64,000 nucleotides of DNA, from positions 868,001 to 932,000 of the forward strand of contig NZ_JAAGOW010000002.1 of the NCBI RefSeq assembly GCF_010499245.1. The letters run 5' to 3'. Both the position numbers and the translations under genes were made by a program. Origin of the DNA: Variovorax sp. WS11 (GTDB lineage: Bacteria > Pseudomonadota > Gammaproteobacteria > Burkholderiales > Burkholderiaceae_C). This document shows positions 63,029-64,000 of this stretch, one piece after another. How positions within the stretch are numbered: position 1 is the stretch's first letter; each line of letters starts with the position of its first letter. The notes under the pieces were generated by a model that saw nothing but the letters and a program-made list of their open reading frames with translations, was not told the DNA's origin and ran no database searches.

Positions 63029-63349
63029 TCGCAGCAAGTCGTTCAAGCCCTGGCAGCGCTCGCCCACCCGCTTCGCCTCGAGGTGTTTCGCGCCCTGGTG
63101 GTGTCCGGCCAGCCTGGCCTTACGCCCGGCGTCATGCAGGAAGCGTTGAGCGTGCCGCCGGCCACCTTGTCCTTTCACCTGAAGGAGCTGGTGAATTCAG
63201 GGCTGGTGACGCAGGAGCGCGCCAGTCGCAACCTCATCTACCGGGCCGCATACGACAACATGAACGCGCTGCTCGGATACCTCACGGACAACTGCTGCCA
63301 GGGCGCCGCCTGCGCCGTGGAGAACCCCGCCGACGACTGCAAGTGCTGA
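63023..63349 (+). CDS. arsR: ArsR-family arsenic-responsive repressor
   Basis: 108 aa winged helix (LAALAHPLRLEVFRALVV, recognition helix VPPATLSFHLKELV). There is no CxC in the HTH helix as in classic E. coli ArsR; instead the C-terminus holds DNCCQGAACAVE (Cys91, Cys92, Cys97) and a terminal CKC, resembling the Acidithiobacillus-type ArsR with C-terminal As(III) thiols. First gene of arsR-arsI-arsC. The ATG at 63023 lies within the operator palindrome; ATG 62987 would place it outside. Confidence 0.9.
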   Translation: MESQQVVQALAALAHPLRLEVFRALVVSGQPGLTPGVMQEALSVPPATLSFHLKELVNSGLVTQERASRNLIYRAAYDNMNALLGYLTDNCCQGAACAVENPADDCKC

Positions 63350-63367
63350 CCTCACTCAAGGAGCATC

Positions 63368-63847
63368 ATGAAGAGATTTCACGTCCACGCCCATGTCGAA
63401 GACCTGGAGGCGAGCATCGCCTTCTATTCGAAGCTCTTCGCCGCCGAACCGACACGGGTCGAGGCCGACTACGCCAAATGGATGCTCGAAGACCCGCGCA
63501 TCAACTTCGCCATCTCCACGCGCGGTGGAGCGCCGGGCATCGACCACTTGGGCTTTCAGACGGACGATGCAGACGAACTGGCCGAACTGAAGGCGCGCGC
63601 CCAGGCTGCAGAGATGGCGCTGCTCGACCAGGGCGAGACGAGCTGCTGCTATTCGCGCAGCGAGAAGCATTGGGTCACCGACCCGCAGGGCATTGCATGG
63701 GAGCACTTCCATACGCTCGACAGCATCCCGGTGTTCGGGGAGGGCACGAAGAGCGCGGAAGGTCGGACTACCGCCTGCTGTGCCCCCGGCATGGCTCGTG
63801 GCAAACCGGTCGGGGTGACCGTCAAGCCCGCATCGTCCTGCTGCTGA
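63368..63847 (+). CDS. arsI: ArsI/CadI-family vicinal oxygen chelate metalloenzyme
   Basis: 159 aa VOC fold: opening FHVHAHVEDLEASIAFYSKLF, DHLGFQTDDADELAELKA, and the vicinal cysteine pair in ETSCCYSRSEKHWVTDPQG that binds trivalent organoarsenical in ArsI C-As lyases. The C-terminus has further cysteines (CCAPG, SSCC). CadI-type annotation is the alternative. Between arsR and arsC, 18 bases after the former. Confidence 0.88.
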   Translation: MKRFHVHAHVEDLEASIAFYSKLFAAEPTRVEADYAKWMLEDPRINFAISTRGGAPGIDHLGFQTDDADELAELKARAQAAEMALLDQGETSCCYSRSEKHWVTDPQGIAWEHFHTLDSIPVFGEGTKSAEGRTTACCAPGMARGKPVGVTVKPASSCC

Positions 63848-63859
63848 AGGAATTCCAGA

Positions 63860-64000
63860 ATGATCAAGAAGATCCACAACGTGCTCTTCATCTGCACGGG
63901 CAACTCCGCCCGCTCCATCCTGGCGGAGGGCCTGATGAACGAGTTGGGGAAGGGCCGCTTTCATGCGTATTCGGCAGGCAGCCACCCCAAGGGCGCCGTG
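63860..64000 (+). CDS. arsC: Arsenate reductase (low-molecular-weight PTP type), 5' part only
   Basis: First 47 codons before the window ends: MIKKIHNVLFICTGNSARSI carries the LMW-PTP/ArsC P-loop CTGNSARS with the catalytic Cys. Thioredoxin-linked arsenate reductases and LMW-PTPs share this motif; ars context makes ArsC the better call. Truncated by the window edge. Confidence 0.88.
   Translation, partial: MIKKIHNVLFICTGNSARSILAEGLMNELGKGRFHAYSAGSHPKGAV

Overview
The window looks like one contig of a high-GC betaproteobacterium, most likely a Comamonadaceae member such as Variovorax or a relative. Codon third positions are strongly G/C biased. There are several Bug/TctC-type orphan solute-binding proteins, a MaeB-type malic enzyme, a CoA-ligase/porin catabolic cluster and a 50-residue protein of a type I recall from Burkholderiales. 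The taxonomic call rests on gene content and recalled family resemblance, not on a database search. I see no rRNA, tRNA, CRISPR array, insertion sequence or phage module.

Layout. 1-5.8 kb: end of a dipeptide-type ABC importer (two permeases, two ATPases), an exported-metabolite amidohydrolase and a frameshifted COG0523 metal chaperone. 5.8-9.7 kb: small envelope and stress proteins (glycine-zipper protein, YihY/BrkB membrane protein, DUF3761, DUF3072) and a PlsC-like acyltransferase. 9.6-18.6 kb: an orphan ABC_sub_bind protein, a two-gene unit encoding a ~1060-aa unknown with a gluzincin-like zinc site plus a small helical partner, RlpA, an RlmN-type radical SAM enzyme, a metzincin-like protein and an AraC regulator. 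18.8-25.7 kb: an AraC-flanked catabolic cluster (TauD/TfdA dioxygenase, BKACE, TctC, quinone oxidoreductase, acyl-CoA ligase, porin). 25.8-31.9 kb: a PAS histidine kinase coupled to an RsbQ-like hydrolase, a membrane protein and the TrkH/TrkA potassium system. 32-41.5 kb: a hydroxyacid dehydrogenase with two TctC proteins and a divergent LysR regulator, malic enzyme, and a NitT/TauT-type ABC transporter translationally coupled to a deaminase. 41.6-43.8 kb: a bigR-like sulfide-response locus (MBL hydrolase, ArsR/BigR repressor, two YeeE/YedE-type proteins). 43.9-53.3 kb: hemerythrin, EthD, a flippase-like protein, small envelope proteins, a ClsC-like phospholipase D and two divergent proteins with cyclic-nucleotide-binding folds. 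53.5-64 kb: a metal-resistance region with a chromate-type locus (SOD-rhodanese fusion, ChrB, MFS), a CusCBA-like RND system, and arsR-arsI-arsC running off the end.

Two themes deserve attention. First, at least six apparent single-base deletions break four otherwise well-conserved genes (COG0523 GTPase, BKACE, ABC ATPase, ABC permease). All go in the same direction, which suggests a consensus-sequence error more than gene decay; this should be resolved before any of them is called a pseudogene. Second, the least explained coding content is the large HExxH protein with its small partner (10.7-14.4 kb) and a second, unrelated HExxH protein 2 kb further on. Regulatory DNA is readable at several divergent promoters: palindromes at the chromate, ars, bigR-like and LysR regions.
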